A stretch of DNA of 40,640 nt from Rickettsia typhi. GTDB lineage: Bacteria; Pseudomonadota; Alphaproteobacteria; Rickettsiales; UBA1997. Shown piece after piece: positions 1 through 8,000 of this stretch. The stretch lies in NCBI GenBank assembly GCA_945862455.1, contig CAMAXU010000016.1:1-40640 (forward strand), read 5' to 3'. Position 1 is the stretch's first letter. Each line of letters starts with the position of its first letter. Made by a program: the position numbers and the translations under genes. Under the pieces are notes generated by a model. It ran no database searches. It saw nothing but the letters and a program-made list of their open reading frames with translations, and was not told the origin of the DNA.

Positions 1-18
1 GATGACGGCATATATTAA

Positions 19-160
19 GGCGCTGTCGCAAATCAACTTTTTCGTCGAACTTTTTGCAATTCTAAATTTTTTGAAACGCACGTACATCTAGGTACGCTTA
101 CCTTTCAAAAAATTTAGAATCACAAAAATTTCTTAGAAAAACTTGATTTGCGACAGCGCC
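19..160. repeat. Family A palindromic repeat, copy 1
   Basis: This 142 bp imperfect palindrome opens with GGCGCTGTCGCAAATCAA and closes with its near-complement TTGATTTGCGACAGCGCC, so a transcript would fold into one long hairpin. It is flanked on both sides by ATTAA (14-18 and 161-165), which looks like a 5-bp target-site duplication. It lies just upstream of cydA. Four other full copies and one half copy are in this window. Confidence 0.9.
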
Positions 161-256
161 ATTAAAGTCACTTGAAACTCGATAGTTTACTTTGGTATAT
201 CTTGGACAAATTGTCCTAAAGGCCTTTTAGAATTTGCATTTGAAGTTAAAAAGGAT

Positions 257-1612
257 TTGATCATTTCAATTCAAGCTAACTCAAATTCTTACAGAGCCAT
301 GATTTTTGATCCAGTTCTACTAGCTCGCATCCAGTTCGCTTTCACAATTAGTTTTCACATTATTTTCCCTGCCTTCACTATTGGACTTGCCGGCTATTTA
401 GCGGCAATTGAAGCGCTTTATCTCAAAAGCAAAAACATCATTTATAAAGAAATCTACAAATTTTGGGTCAAGATTTTTGCTATAATTTTTGGCATGGGCG
501 TTGTTTCTGGAGTGGTTTTATCTTACGAACTTGGAACAAATTGGGCGGGATTTTCTTTTGCTACTTCCAATATTTTAGGTCCGCTTTTTGGCTTTGAAGT
601 TTTAACCGCCTTTTTTCTCGAAGCTTCATTTTTAGGAATTATGCTTTTTGGTTGGGAGCGCGTTTCCAAAAAAATGCATTTTGCTGCAACTTGTATAGTT
701 GCATTTGGAACTGTTATGTCAGCATTTTGGATTTTGGCAGCAAATAGTTGGATGCACACTCCGCAAGGCTTCATCGTTAAAAATAATATTTTTTATCCCG
801 TAAATTGGCTGCAAATTATTTTTAATCCTTCTTTTCCTTATCGTTTTTTTCACATGCTGATCGCCACTTATATAACTTGCGCTTTTGTTGTAGCGGGCGT
901 TTCTTCGTGGTTGTTACAAAAAAACCGCGAATCACTTCACGCCAAAATAATGCTTAAAATGGCACTTGGTTTTATCATAATTTTTGTGCCGTTACAAATT
1001 GTAGTTGGTGATATGCATGGCGTAAATACACTAAAACACCAACCAGCAAAAGTTGCGGCGATGGAAGGAATCTGGGAAACTGAAAAAGGCGCGCCGCTTA
1101 CGCTTTTTGGAATTCCTGATCAAGAAAGTGAATCCACGAAATATGCAATTCAAATTCCAAAATTGGCGAGCATGATTTTAACTCATGATCCAGAAGGTGA
1201 AATTGTCGGATTAAAATCTTTCCCCAAAGATCAACGCCCACCAGTGTTGCCGATTTTTATTTTCTTTCGTGTAATGGTTGGAATTGGGTTTTTAATGTTA
1301 GCAACTGGTTTGGTAGCTTTATACTTGTATCGTAAAAGAAAATTATTTGAAGCGAGATGGTTTCAAGTTTGGTGCATGGCAATGACGCCAAGCGGATTTA
1401 TCGCATTGCTTTCGGGTTGGTTTGTAACCGAAATCGGTCGCCAGCCTTATGTAGTTTATGGTTTACTTAGAACGCGAGAAGCCTCTTCAGCTATATCTTC
1501 AGGGCAGGTGATGTTTTCGCTGATTGTTTTTGTAGTGGTTTATTTTGTGATTTTTGGTTCAGCAACTTTTTACATTTTAAGACAAATTGCGAAAGGACCG
1601 CAGAAATTGTAA
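257..1612 (+). CDS. cydA: Cytochrome bd-type quinol oxidase subunit I (CIO type)
   Basis: Subunit I of cytochrome bd oxidase, an inner-membrane enzyme that oxidises quinol and reduces O2 to water with high affinity. The haem ligands can be placed by alignment with E. coli CydA from memory: His34 (in ISFHIIFP), His199 (in RFFHM) and Met340 (in FFRVMVG), plus Glu114 and Glu122 in FEVLTAFFLE. The Q-loop begins at GDMHGVN (251-257), and the segment after GLKSFP is short, as in the cyanide-insensitive (CioA) branch. The length of 451 aa suits that branch. The start is uncertain: TTG at 257 has AAGGA only 2 nt before it, while ATG at 299 gives a usual-looking N-terminus without a clear ribosome site. 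cydB follows after a gap that holds a family A repeat. Confidence 0.95.
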   Translation: MIISIQANSNSYRAMIFDPVLLARIQFAFTISFHIIFPAFTIGLAGYLAAIEALYLKSKNIIYKEIYKFWVKIFAIIFGMGVVSGVVLSYELGTNWAGFSFATSNILGPLFGFEVLTAFFLEASFLGIMLFGWERVSKKMHFAATCIVAFGTVMSAFWILAANSWMHTPQGFIVKNNIFYPVNWLQIIFNPSFPYRFFHMLIATYITCAFVVAGVSSWLLQKNRESLHAKIMLKMALGFIIIFVPLQIVVGDMHGVNTLKHQPAKVAAMEGIWETEKGAPLTLFGIPDQESESTKYAIQIPKLASMILTHDPEGEIVGLKSFPKDQRPPVLPIFIFFRVMVGIGFLMLATGLVALYLYRKRKLFEARWFQVWCMAMTPSGFIALLSGWFVTEIGRQPYVVYGLLRTREASSAISSGQVMFSLIVFVVVYFVIFGSATFYILRQIAKGPQKL

Positions 1613-1660
1613 TTACTATTAGAGTCTAAAAATGAGTTAAGGATCTATCTGATCTTTAAA

Positions 1661-1805
1661 GGCGCTGTCGCAAATCAACTTTTTCGTCGAACTTTTTGTG
1701 ATTCTAAATTTTTTAAAAACGCACGTACATCTAGGTACGCTTACCTTTCAAAAAATTTAGAATCACAAAAATTTCTTAGAAAAAGTTGATTTACGCGACA
1801 GCGCC
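1661..1805. repeat. Family A palindromic repeat, copy 2
   Basis: This 145 bp copy has the same orientation as copy 1 and fills most of the gap between cydA and cydB. The flanks share TTAAA (1656-1660 on the left; 1808-1812 on the right, after an extra CC), an imperfect duplication. Its right end contains TTG at 1786, which is in frame with cydB and could add 14 residues to CydB. Confidence 0.9.
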
Positions 1806-1827
1806 CCTTAAAATAAATAAAAAAACT

Positions 1828-2850
1828 ATGTTCGATTTTTCATCATTTCTCAATCTACCGCTAATTTTTGGATGTGTAATCGCATTTTCCATTTTCATGT
1901 ATGTACTTCTCGATGGCTTTGATCTCGGCATCGGCATTATTTTCCCTTTTGCTCCAAGCGATGAATGTCGCAGTAAAATGATGAATTCCGTCGCACCTTT
2001 TTGGGATGGCAATGAAACTTGGCTGATTATGGGCGGCTCTGGTTTATTGGCAGCTTTTCCCGCCGCTTACTCGGTGTTAATGCCAGCATATTATATCCCA
2101 ATTATTCTCATGCTTTTGGGATTAATTTTTCGCGGCGTTGCTTTTGAATTTCGTGCCAAAACAAAATCACAACGCGAACAACGCATTTGGGATTATTCAT
2201 TTCACTTCGGTTCGCTAATTGCCACTTTTTTCCAAGGCACAATTTTAGGCGCTTTTGTTCAGGGTGTAAAAATTGAAAATCTGTCTTTTGCTGGATCACC
2301 CTTCGATTGGTTAAATGCATTTTCCGTTACAACCGGAATTGCTCTAATCTTTGGCTACGCCTTAATTGGCAGCACTTGGCTGGTTATGAAAACCCATGAT
2401 AAAACCCAAATCTGGGCGCGATATGTTGCAACTTATGTCGCTAGTTTTGTGGCATTTTTTACAGCTTTGGTAAGCGGTTGGACGGCATTTTTAAAAGTCG
2501 AAATTTTTGAACGCTGGTTTAGTAAACCGACAATTTTTTATCTTTTGCCAATTCCTCTAATTACAATTTTAGTATTTATTTTCTTGATTAAAGGTTTGTA
2601 TGAAAAGAAAGAATCTCAGCCATTTTTGATGGTGATTTTTCTATTTTCTTTGTGTTACGCAGGTCTCGCGATCAGCCTTTTTCCTTATGCCGTGCCTTAT
2701 ACGTTAACTTTTAAAGACGCCGCCGCCGCTTCAACTTCGATGTCACTTTTATTTGTCGGAATAGCAATTGTTATGCCGGTGATTTTAACTTATACTGCTT
2801 TTTCTTACCACGTGTTTCGTGGTAAATCGTCGCATGAGAATTTATATTAA
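1828..2850 (+). CDS. cydB: Cytochrome bd-type quinol oxidase subunit II (CIO type)
   Basis: Subunit II of the bd oxidase, an inner-membrane partner of CydA. The conserved first helix and loop are clear (MYVLLDGFDLGIGIIFPF, then PFWDGNETWLI), as is LIFRGVAFEFR, followed by further membrane helices; 340 aa is a normal length for the CioB/CydB family. I chose ATG 1828 because the family normally starts just before the first helix. The same frame is open back to TTG 1786, inside the upstream repeat, so a 354-aa form is possible. No strong ribosome site precedes either start. The gene ends only 3 bp from the convergent rnd gene, with no terminator between them. Confidence 0.94.
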   Translation: MFDFSSFLNLPLIFGCVIAFSIFMYVLLDGFDLGIGIIFPFAPSDECRSKMMNSVAPFWDGNETWLIMGGSGLLAAFPAAYSVLMPAYYIPIILMLLGLIFRGVAFEFRAKTKSQREQRIWDYSFHFGSLIATFFQGTILGAFVQGVKIENLSFAGSPFDWLNAFSVTTGIALIFGYALIGSTWLVMKTHDKTQIWARYVATYVASFVAFFTALVSGWTAFLKVEIFERWFSKPTIFYLLPIPLITILVFIFLIKGLYEKKESQPFLMVIFLFSLCYAGLAISLFPYAVPYTLTFKDAAAASTSMSLLFVGIAIVMPVILTYTAFSYHVFRGKSSHENLY

Positions 2851-2853
2851 AAA

Positions 2854-3465
2854 CTAATGCGAAAAAATATCAGCTGAACCAAATCCTTGAACATCAAGCT
2901 TGGCGCGGGTTGGTAAAAATTTTACGCAAGCTTCAAAAATTTCTAGGCGATTTTCTCTTTTTAGCATTTCATCAAGTTTTGCTTTCAATTTATGCAAATG
3001 CAAAACGTCGGAAGCGGCATATTCTAATTGTTTCTCAGTAATTTCGGCATTTCCCCAATCGGAAGTTTGTTGTTTTTTGGAAAGTTCAATTCCCAAAAGT
3101 TCGTCGCAAAGCGATTTTAATCCGTGAGCGTCAGTGTATGTACGAACTAATTTTGAAGCAATTTTTGTGCAGTAAATATTTTTGATTTCAACTTTTAAAT
3201 AATGCTGCAAAGCCGCTAAATCAAAGCGGGCGAAGTGGAAAATTTTTTGAATTTTTTCATCAGCTAAAATTTTACGCAAATTCGGCGCATCATATTTTCC
3301 TTGTTCAAATTGCACCAAATGCGCATCGCCTTTGCCATCAGAAATTTGCACTACGCAAAGACGATCACGAATTATGTTCAAGCCCATGGTTTCAGAATCG
3401 ATGGCGATTGAACCACTAAAATTAATATCAGAAGGAAGATCGTTTTTATGTAAAAAATTTGTCAT
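2854..3465 (-). CDS. rnd: Ribonuclease D, short form
   Basis: A 3'-5' exoribonuclease of the DEDDy (DnaQ-like) superfamily, expected to trim tRNA and other structured RNA 3' ends in the cytoplasm. The metal-binding residues are visible: Asp23 and Glu25 in DSETMGLN (Exo I), Asp82 in HFARFDLAAL (Exo II), and Tyr149/Asp153 in YAASDVLHLHKL (Exo III). At 203 aa it is only the nuclease domain; the HRDC domains of E. coli RNase D (about 375 aa) are absent. Short versions of this kind are common in alphaproteobacteria. It starts 2 nt after nagZ stops and is the last gene of a hisB-nagZ-rnd run. Confidence 0.92.
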   Translation of the reverse strand: MTNFLHKNDLPSDINFSGSIAIDSETMGLNIIRDRLCVVQISDGKGDAHLVQFEQGKYDAPNLRKILADEKIQKIFHFARFDLAALQHYLKVEIKNIYCTKIASKLVRTYTDAHGLKSLCDELLGIELSKKQQTSDWGNAEITEKQLEYAASDVLHLHKLKAKLDEMLKRENRLEIFEACVKFLPTRAKLDVQGFGSADIFSH

Positions 3466-3467
3466 AA

Positions 3468-4427
3468 TTAATTTGTAAATTTAACCCAAAACTCATCATT
3501 TAATTGCGGCAGCGCCGAATTAATTTCCATCATTTCCGCCATATTGCCATTGCAGTGCAAAACCAAATCGCAGCCAGCATTTAAAATTGCTTTTGATCTA
3601 TCGTGGAAATTGCCTTTAAGTGCTTTCATTGAAATGTCGTCGCTCATTAAAATATTTTTGAAACCGATTTCATTTCTGATTAGATCAATCGCGGTTTTAG
3701 AAGTTGTGGCGCAATTAATTTTATCGATTGCTGAAAACAAAATATGTGCCGTCATCGCGAATTTTTGGTCGCGTAATTTTTGGAAAGTTAAAAAGTCAGT
3801 TTTTCTTAATTCTTCCAAAGTCGCATCAACGATTGGTAGCTCTAAATGACTGTCAGAAGTTCCGCGACCGTGGCCGGGAATATGTTTGATCACAGGATAA
3901 ACACCTTGCGAAAGCAAACCTTCGCAAACTTTGCGACCTAAAGCCGCAACTTGCTCGGCATTTCTTCCATAAGCGCGATCGCCAATAACTTGGTGAGTTT
4001 TTTCGGTTAAAATATCAAGCACCGGAGCGCAATCAACATTGATGCCAGCATCAATTAAATCGCGGCCGATTTCTTGAAAATTTTCATATAATTCTTCTTC
4101 GGCTTGTAATGGATTTTCTTCGTAAAGATCAGAGAAATATTTTCCGGCGGGATATTTTTTCCAATCTGGTTCTTTCATGCGCGCAACGCGGCCGCCTTCT
4201 TGATCAACTAAAACCAGAACTTCGCCTTGCATTAATTCGCGCAGAGAATGAGTTAATTTTTTTAATTGAGTTTTATTGGAAATATTGCGAGCGAATAAAA
4301 TGAAACCAAGTGCGCCGTTTTTAGAGAAAAAATGTTTTTCTTCATTTGTGAGTTCAAGGCTGGAAATGCCGTAAATTACAGGCTTGGTGGCGTTTTTGTT
4401 TTCGGATATTTTTTTTAAAAGTGTCAT
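3468..4427 (-). CDS. nagZ: Beta-N-acetylhexosaminidase (GH3)
   Basis: A cytoplasmic glycoside hydrolase family 3 enzyme of peptidoglycan recycling; it removes N-acetylglucosamine from GlcNAc-anhydroMurNAc-peptides. Diagnostic motifs are DQEGGRV (75-81), KHIPGHGRGTSDSH (181-194), which carries the His/Asp dyad typical of NagZ, and MSDDISM (261-267), which holds the nucleophilic Asp. There is no signal peptide, in keeping with a cytoplasmic site, and 319 aa is close to the family norm of about 340. It lies 18 nt downstream of hisB and 2 nt upstream of rnd, so the three are probably cotranscribed although their functions are unrelated. Confidence 0.94.
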   Translation of the reverse strand: MTLLKKISENKNATKPVIYGISSLELTNEEKHFFSKNGALGFILFARNISNKTQLKKLTHSLRELMQGEVLVLVDQEGGRVARMKEPDWKKYPAGKYFSDLYEENPLQAEEELYENFQEIGRDLIDAGINVDCAPVLDILTEKTHQVIGDRAYGRNAEQVAALGRKVCEGLLSQGVYPVIKHIPGHGRGTSDSHLELPIVDATLEELRKTDFLTFQKLRDQKFAMTAHILFSAIDKINCATTSKTAIDLIRNEIGFKNILMSDDISMKALKGNFHDRSKAILNAGCDLVLHCNGNMAEMMEINSALPQLNDEFWVKFTN

Positions 4428-4445
4428 GTTTTTTAAAGATTTTAT

Positions 4446-5033
4446 TTACAAAACCCCTTTTGTGGAATTAATCGCATCTTTCTTTCTTTCATCAATCGTA
4501 ATTGCCACGCGAAGCGCTCTTGCCAAGGCTTTGAAGCATGATTCAACAATGTGATGATTATTAACGCCGTAAAGATTTTCGATGTGTAAATTACACTCAG
4601 CAGCTTGTGCGAAAGCATAAAACCATTCGCGGAATAATTCAGAATCCATGTCGCCGATTTTATCGCGTTTAAATTCGCAATTAAAAATCGGATAAGCGCG
4701 ACCAGATAAATCAACAACAGAGCGCGTTAAAGTTTCATCCATCGGAACATAAGAATGACCAAAACGAGTAATGCCTTTTTTATCGCCTAAAGCCTGTTTA
4801 AAAGCCTCGCCAATTGCTAAAGCGGAATCTTCAGTTGTGTGGTGGAAATCGATATGTAAATCACCTTTTACTTCGCAAGTGATGTCGATCAAGCTGTGAT
4901 GCGAAAGCTGTTCAATCATGTGATTTAAAAATCCGATTCCGGTATCAACTTTGAATTTACCAGTTCCGTCGAGATTTATTTCAACTTTAATTTTAGTTTC
5001 CTTGGTGTTGCGTTCGATTTTTGCTGTGCGCAT
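4446..5033 (-). CDS. hisB: Imidazoleglycerol-phosphate dehydratase
   Basis: The histidine-pathway enzyme that dehydrates imidazole glycerol phosphate to imidazole acetol phosphate. It is the monofunctional 195-aa form, without the N-terminal phosphatase domain of the enterobacterial protein. The Mn-binding motifs are HHTTED (64-69) and NNHHIVE (158-164), with a related HH pair at 45-46. No other his genes are in the window, so the pathway is either scattered or incomplete. Keeping hisB argues against an extremely reduced, amino-acid-dependent symbiont. The start ATG at 5033 gives the expected family N-terminus ([13 protein letters not shown]). Confidence 0.96.
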   Translation of the reverse strand: MRTAKIERNTKETKIKVEINLDGTGKFKVDTGIGFLNHMIEQLSHHSLIDITCEVKGDLHIDFHHTTEDSALAIGEAFKQALGDKKGITRFGHSYVPMDETLTRSVVDLSGRAYPIFNCEFKRDKIGDMDSELFREWFYAFAQAAECNLHIENLYGVNNHHIVESCFKALARALRVAITIDERKKDAINSTKGVL

Positions 5034-5043
5034 TGATTTTAAT

Positions 5044-5068
5044 TAAATTCAAATTTCATTTGAATTTA
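5044..5068. terminator. AT-rich hairpin between sodB and hisB
   Basis: A perfect 11-bp inverted repeat, TAAATTCAAAT / ATTTGAATTTA, with a TTC loop. It lies between the end of the SOD gene and the start of hisB on the same strand. It could be a weak terminator or part of the hisB leader; there is no proper T-run, so its role is uncertain. Confidence 0.4.
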
Positions 5069-5132
5069 GAATAATTGAGTTGCTACGCACGAAGTAAATT
5101 CGCGCATCCGCAACCAATTTTTCTAAACTTGA

Positions 5133-5855
5133 CTATTTTAAATTTTCAGAAACGAAATCCCAGTTTACTAGGTGGTTTAAGAAAGTGTCGATGTAAGTTG
5201 GGCGAGCATTTTGGTAATCTAAATAATAGGCATGTTCCCAAACGTCCATCGTCATTAATGGAGTTGCAGAAGTTGTAAGTGGAGTTTCGGCATTGCCAGT
5301 TTTAATAACTTTCAATTTACCATTTTCTAAAACTAACCAAGCCCAGCCTGAGCCAAATTGAGTTGCTCCGGCATTTTTAAATTCAGCTACGAAATTTTCG
5401 TAAGAACCAAAATCGGTTTCAATTTTTTTCAAAACATTAGCAGTTGGTTTTCCGCCGCCATTTGGTTTCATTGAATGCCAATAAAAAGTATGATTCCAAA
5501 CTTGCGCCGAATTGTTGAAAATTCCGGCTTTGCTTTTGTCGGCATGAGAAATTTTGATGATTTCTTCTAAAGATTTTCCATCCAAATCAGTGCCGACAAT
5601 TAAGTTATTTAAGTTAGTAACATAAGCCTGATGATGTTTTCCATAATGAAAATTCATGGTGTTTTCAGAGATGTAAGGAGCTAGAGCGTTTTTATCGTAA
5701 GGTAATTTAGGTAATTCGATTTTGTGCATGGATCCTCCAAAAGATTTTAACTTAGAATTAGTAATGCCACTTAAGCCCTTGATTTTACAAGCGCCAAGAA
5801 GAAAGCCTGAAGAAAGGCAAATGTTTTTAATGAATTTTCTTTTTGACATTTGCAT
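5133..5855 (-). CDS. sodB: Fe superoxide dismutase with N-terminal export/lipoprotein signal
   Basis: Converts superoxide to O2 and H2O2. Counting from the internal Met at 5729, the metal ligands are His28, His80, Asp162 and His166. The stretch FNNSAQVWNHTFYW, with Gln76, marks the iron type. The frame is open upstream of this classical start: from ATG 5855 (or 5849) it encodes MSKRKFIKN, a KR variant of a Tat motif, then a hydrophobic stretch ending in LLGAC, a lipobox-like site. A longer start at ATG 5924 is possible but would leave only 20 bp to the divergent gene at 5945. I chose 5855 because it leaves room for promoters. The internal start has a strong GGAGG ribosome site, so an exported and a cytosolic form (198 aa) may both be made. 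Confidence 0.9.
   Translation of the reverse strand: MQMSKRKFIKNICLSSGFLLGACKIKGLSGITNSKLKSFGGSMHKIELPKLPYDKNALAPYISENTMNFHYGKHHQAYVTNLNNLIVGTDLDGKSLEEIIKISHADKSKAGIFNNSAQVWNHTFYWHSMKPNGGGKPTANVLKKIETDFGSYENFVAEFKNAGATQFGSGWAWLVLENGKLKVIKTGNAETPLTTSATPLMTMDVWEHAYYLDYQNARPTYIDTFLNHLVNWDFVSENLK
5734..5738 (-). promoter_or_regulatory. Strong internal Shine-Dalgarno site in sodB
   Basis: GGAGG on the minus strand, 4 nt before ATG 5729, which begins MHKIELPKLPYDK, the usual start of a cytosolic Fe-SOD. It is the clearest ribosome site I noticed in the window, yet it lies inside a longer open frame with a signal peptide. Confidence 0.65.
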
Positions 5856-5944
5856 TGATGACAACCTAGTTTTGTTGTTGAGGTCGATTAACTTATTTTG
5901 GCTCGCTCGCATGTCAATTATCATTTTATTTTTTCACTAAAACC

Positions 5945-6703
5945 ATGTCAAAAATATCTGCTGTCATTGTGGCGCATAATGAAGAAAAGAAAATTGCTGA
6001 TTGTTTGCGTAGTCTTTCATTTGCTGATGAAATCGTAGTTGTGCTTGATAAATGCACTGATCAAACCAAAAAAATTGTTTTGGAATTTACCAATAAAATT
6101 ATTGAAGGTTCGTGGAAAATTGAAGGCGCGCGCCGCAATGTGGCTCTAAATTCCGTCAGCCATGAATGGATTTTTGAAATTGATGCTGATGAAAGAGTTT
6201 CGCCGGAATTGGCGCAGGAAATTTTGGCAATAAAAAATTCGCCACCTTGCGCTGTAATTGTGCCAATTGCTAATTACATTGGTAAACGTCATGTAAAATA
6301 TGGTTGGCTTCGAACTTTGTGTGTTTTGAGTCGCCAGACTTTGACTTACAAGGGTTTGAAAAAATATCATGAAGATAAAGAAGTTCATCCGACTTGTGAT
6401 TTAGGTGCCAAAATAAAATATTTTCAAAATCCAATTATCCATTTAGTTGATGAAGATATTTCTGATTTTATTGCGCGTTTTAACCGCTACACCAAGTGGC
6501 GCGCCAATGATATGATTTCTAAAAATAAAATAAAATGCGCCGGACTTTTTAAAGTAATTGTCAATTTTAAATTGCGCTTCATAAAATCTTTTTTCTTCAA
6601 AAAAGGTTATAAAGAAGGCGCGCTGGGAGTTTTAATTGCAATTCTCGCCGGGCTTTATCCATTGGTTTCAAGCCTTAAAGCCCAAGAAAAATTATCCAAA
6701 TGA
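5945..6703 (+). CDS. Glycosyltransferase family 2, WaaE/KdtX-like
   Basis: A GT-A fold glycosyltransferase of the LPS-core type, likely to add a sugar to lipopolysaccharide or another surface glycan at the cytoplasmic face of the inner membrane. The N-terminus SAVIVAHNEEKKIADCLRSL is typical, and the metal-binding DxD is Asp80-Ala-Asp82 in EIDADERV. A C-terminal hydrophobic segment (GALGVLIAILAGLYPLV) may anchor it. The length of 252 aa matches WaaE-like proteins. Its stop overlaps the start of the next glycosyltransferase by 4 nt (ATGA), so the two are cotranslated. The acceptor and donor sugars cannot be told from sequence. Confidence 0.87.
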   Translation: MSKISAVIVAHNEEKKIADCLRSLSFADEIVVVLDKCTDQTKKIVLEFTNKIIEGSWKIEGARRNVALNSVSHEWIFEIDADERVSPELAQEILAIKNSPPCAVIVPIANYIGKRHVKYGWLRTLCVLSRQTLTYKGLKKYHEDKEVHPTCDLGAKIKYFQNPIIHLVDEDISDFIARFNRYTKWRANDMISKNKIKCAGLFKVIVNFKLRFIKSFFFKKGYKEGALGVLIAILAGLYPLVSSLKAQEKLSK

Positions 6704-7782
6704 AAATTGCTCACATAATTTTAACTTCTCAAAATGGCGGAGCGGAGCAAGCTTTTATTGATTATTCGGTGGCTTTGAAAAAGCTTGGTCATGAAATTTT
6801 AGCGATCATAAAAAATGACGCGCCTTACGCAGATGAGGTTGAAAATTTAGGAATTACGATAAAAAAAGTTCCCAATAAATTAGGATTTTACGATATTTTT
6901 ACGGTTAAAAAAATTCATGAAATTCTGCAAGAATTTAATCCCGATGCCGTTATAGCGCATGCTGGAAGGTCGACAATTTTAGCGCGACGCGCAATTGCCA
7001 AAATCAAAAATAAAAAAATTTTCTTAATCGCCGTAAATCACAGCATGAATGTGAAGCGTTCAATTGGCGCTGATATTATTCTTTCGGTGAATAAGGAAAT
7101 TTTTCTGCGTACAATAAATGCTGGACAAAGTGAAGCCAAAAGCTTCGTGATTCAAAATGCGATTGATTTGAGTGACGCGCCAAAAGATGCGTCGAAAATT
7201 GATTATCAAAATAAGCAAACAATTGTGCTTGGAGGAATGGGTCGCCTCGATAGTGCAAAAGGTTTTTACTTCACTATTAAAGCGATAAAAAAATTGGAAG
7301 AGTTTGCTAAGGCAAATAATTTAAATAAAAAATTTGTTTTCAAACTTGCTGGATCTGGTGTGCAAGAGCATTATTTGCGCAATTTGGTGAAGGAATTAAA
7401 TATTGAAAGCCAGATAGAATTTTTGGGCTGGATGAAAAATAAAAAAGAATTTTTCGAATCGATTGATATTTTTGTAATGTCATCGGAGCGCGAAACCTTT
7501 GGTTTGGTGGTTTTGGAAGCAATGAAATTTTGTAAGCCGATAATTTCAACAGATGCTGATGGTCCAAAAGAGTTTTTGAGAAATGAGATTGATGCTTTGG
7601 TGGTAAATTTGCAGCCTTTGAAAAGTGTAGAAAACAGAATTGCTGATGCGGTTTTGAGAATGGTTAATGAGCCGGAATTGGCGAATAAATTGGTTATCAA
7701 TGCTTTCGCAAAGGTGAATGATAAATTTTCTTATAAAGCGTTGGAGAAATATTTTGAAGAAATTGTGGGAAGGGTGAAGTGA
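6700..7782 (+). CDS. Glycosyltransferase family 4 (GT-B)
   Basis: A retaining nucleotide-sugar glycosyltransferase. It has the N-terminal acceptor-side motif NGGAEQAF (12-19), a linker GGMGRLDSAKGF that begins the nucleotide-binding half, and the conserved Glu-x7-Glu pair, Glu265 and Glu273, in SERETFGLVVLEAM. The length of 360 aa is standard for GT4. It begins within the stop of the GT2 gene (4-nt overlap), so the pair probably builds one surface glycan or LPS-core piece. The sugar transferred is unknown. Confidence 0.87.
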   Translation: MKIAHIILTSQNGGAEQAFIDYSVALKKLGHEILAIIKNDAPYADEVENLGITIKKVPNKLGFYDIFTVKKIHEILQEFNPDAVIAHAGRSTILARRAIAKIKNKKIFLIAVNHSMNVKRSIGADIILSVNKEIFLRTINAGQSEAKSFVIQNAIDLSDAPKDASKIDYQNKQTIVLGGMGRLDSAKGFYFTIKAIKKLEEFAKANNLNKKFVFKLAGSGVQEHYLRNLVKELNIESQIEFLGWMKNKKEFFESIDIFVMSSERETFGLVVLEAMKFCKPIISTDADGPKEFLRNEIDALVVNLQPLKSVENRIADAVLRMVNEPELANKLVINAFAKVNDKFSYKALEKYFEEIVGRVK

Positions 7783-7890
7783 TCTAAATTCATTCTTTGA
7801 AATAGATCGCTTTTGGGCAATCATGAAAAACTAGAAAGCCGTATTCTCGTCCGAAAAAAGTCAATTAAAAGATTTATTGATTGCAACAAA

Positions 7891-7924
7891 GAATAACGCT
7901 TTATCAAGTGATACAGCGTTATTC
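7891..7924. terminator. Hairpin between convergent genes
   Basis: GAATAACGCT pairs with AGCGTTATTC (10 bp). Above one mismatch, TATCA pairs with TGATA around an AG loop. It lies between the convergent glycosyltransferase and phytochelatin-synthase-like genes and may work as a bidirectional transcription stop, although no long T-run follows. The rest of 7783-8000 holds no gene that I can support. Confidence 0.5.
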
Positions 7925-7955
7925 TTCGAGCAAATTTTCACCAAAAAACAAAGTT
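7902..7955 (+). repeat. Direct repeat flanking the phytochelatin-synthase-like gene, copy 1
   Basis: 54 bp starting TATCAAGTGATACAGCG and ending CAAAGTT. It matches 9034-9088 in the same orientation, at roughly 85 percent by eye. The two copies bracket the gene at 8001-8864. Confidence 0.7.
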
Positions 7956-8000
7956 GGTCGGGACTATAAATTTGTGTTTTGATATATGTTTAAAGAAAAA

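Noticed and set aside
19..160. Family A palindrome as a simple transcription terminator
   Set aside because: It is far longer than a terminator, lacks a T-run at its ends, occurs upstream of genes as often as downstream, and has flanking direct repeats.
1661..1805. Direct assignment of family A to the IS6 family
   Set aside because: The terminal 14 bp is similar to IS26 ends, but the duplications are 5 bp instead of 8 and no transposase was seen, so I leave the parent family open.
4442..4717. 91-aa open frame on the minus strand inside hisB
   Set aside because: It overlaps hisB in another frame; hisB has clear family motifs throughout, so this is a shadow frame.
5079..5127. GTTGC...GCAAC inverted pair upstream of hisB as a riboswitch or attenuator
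   Set aside because: The arms are short and no His-codon leader peptide or known riboswitch core is visible.
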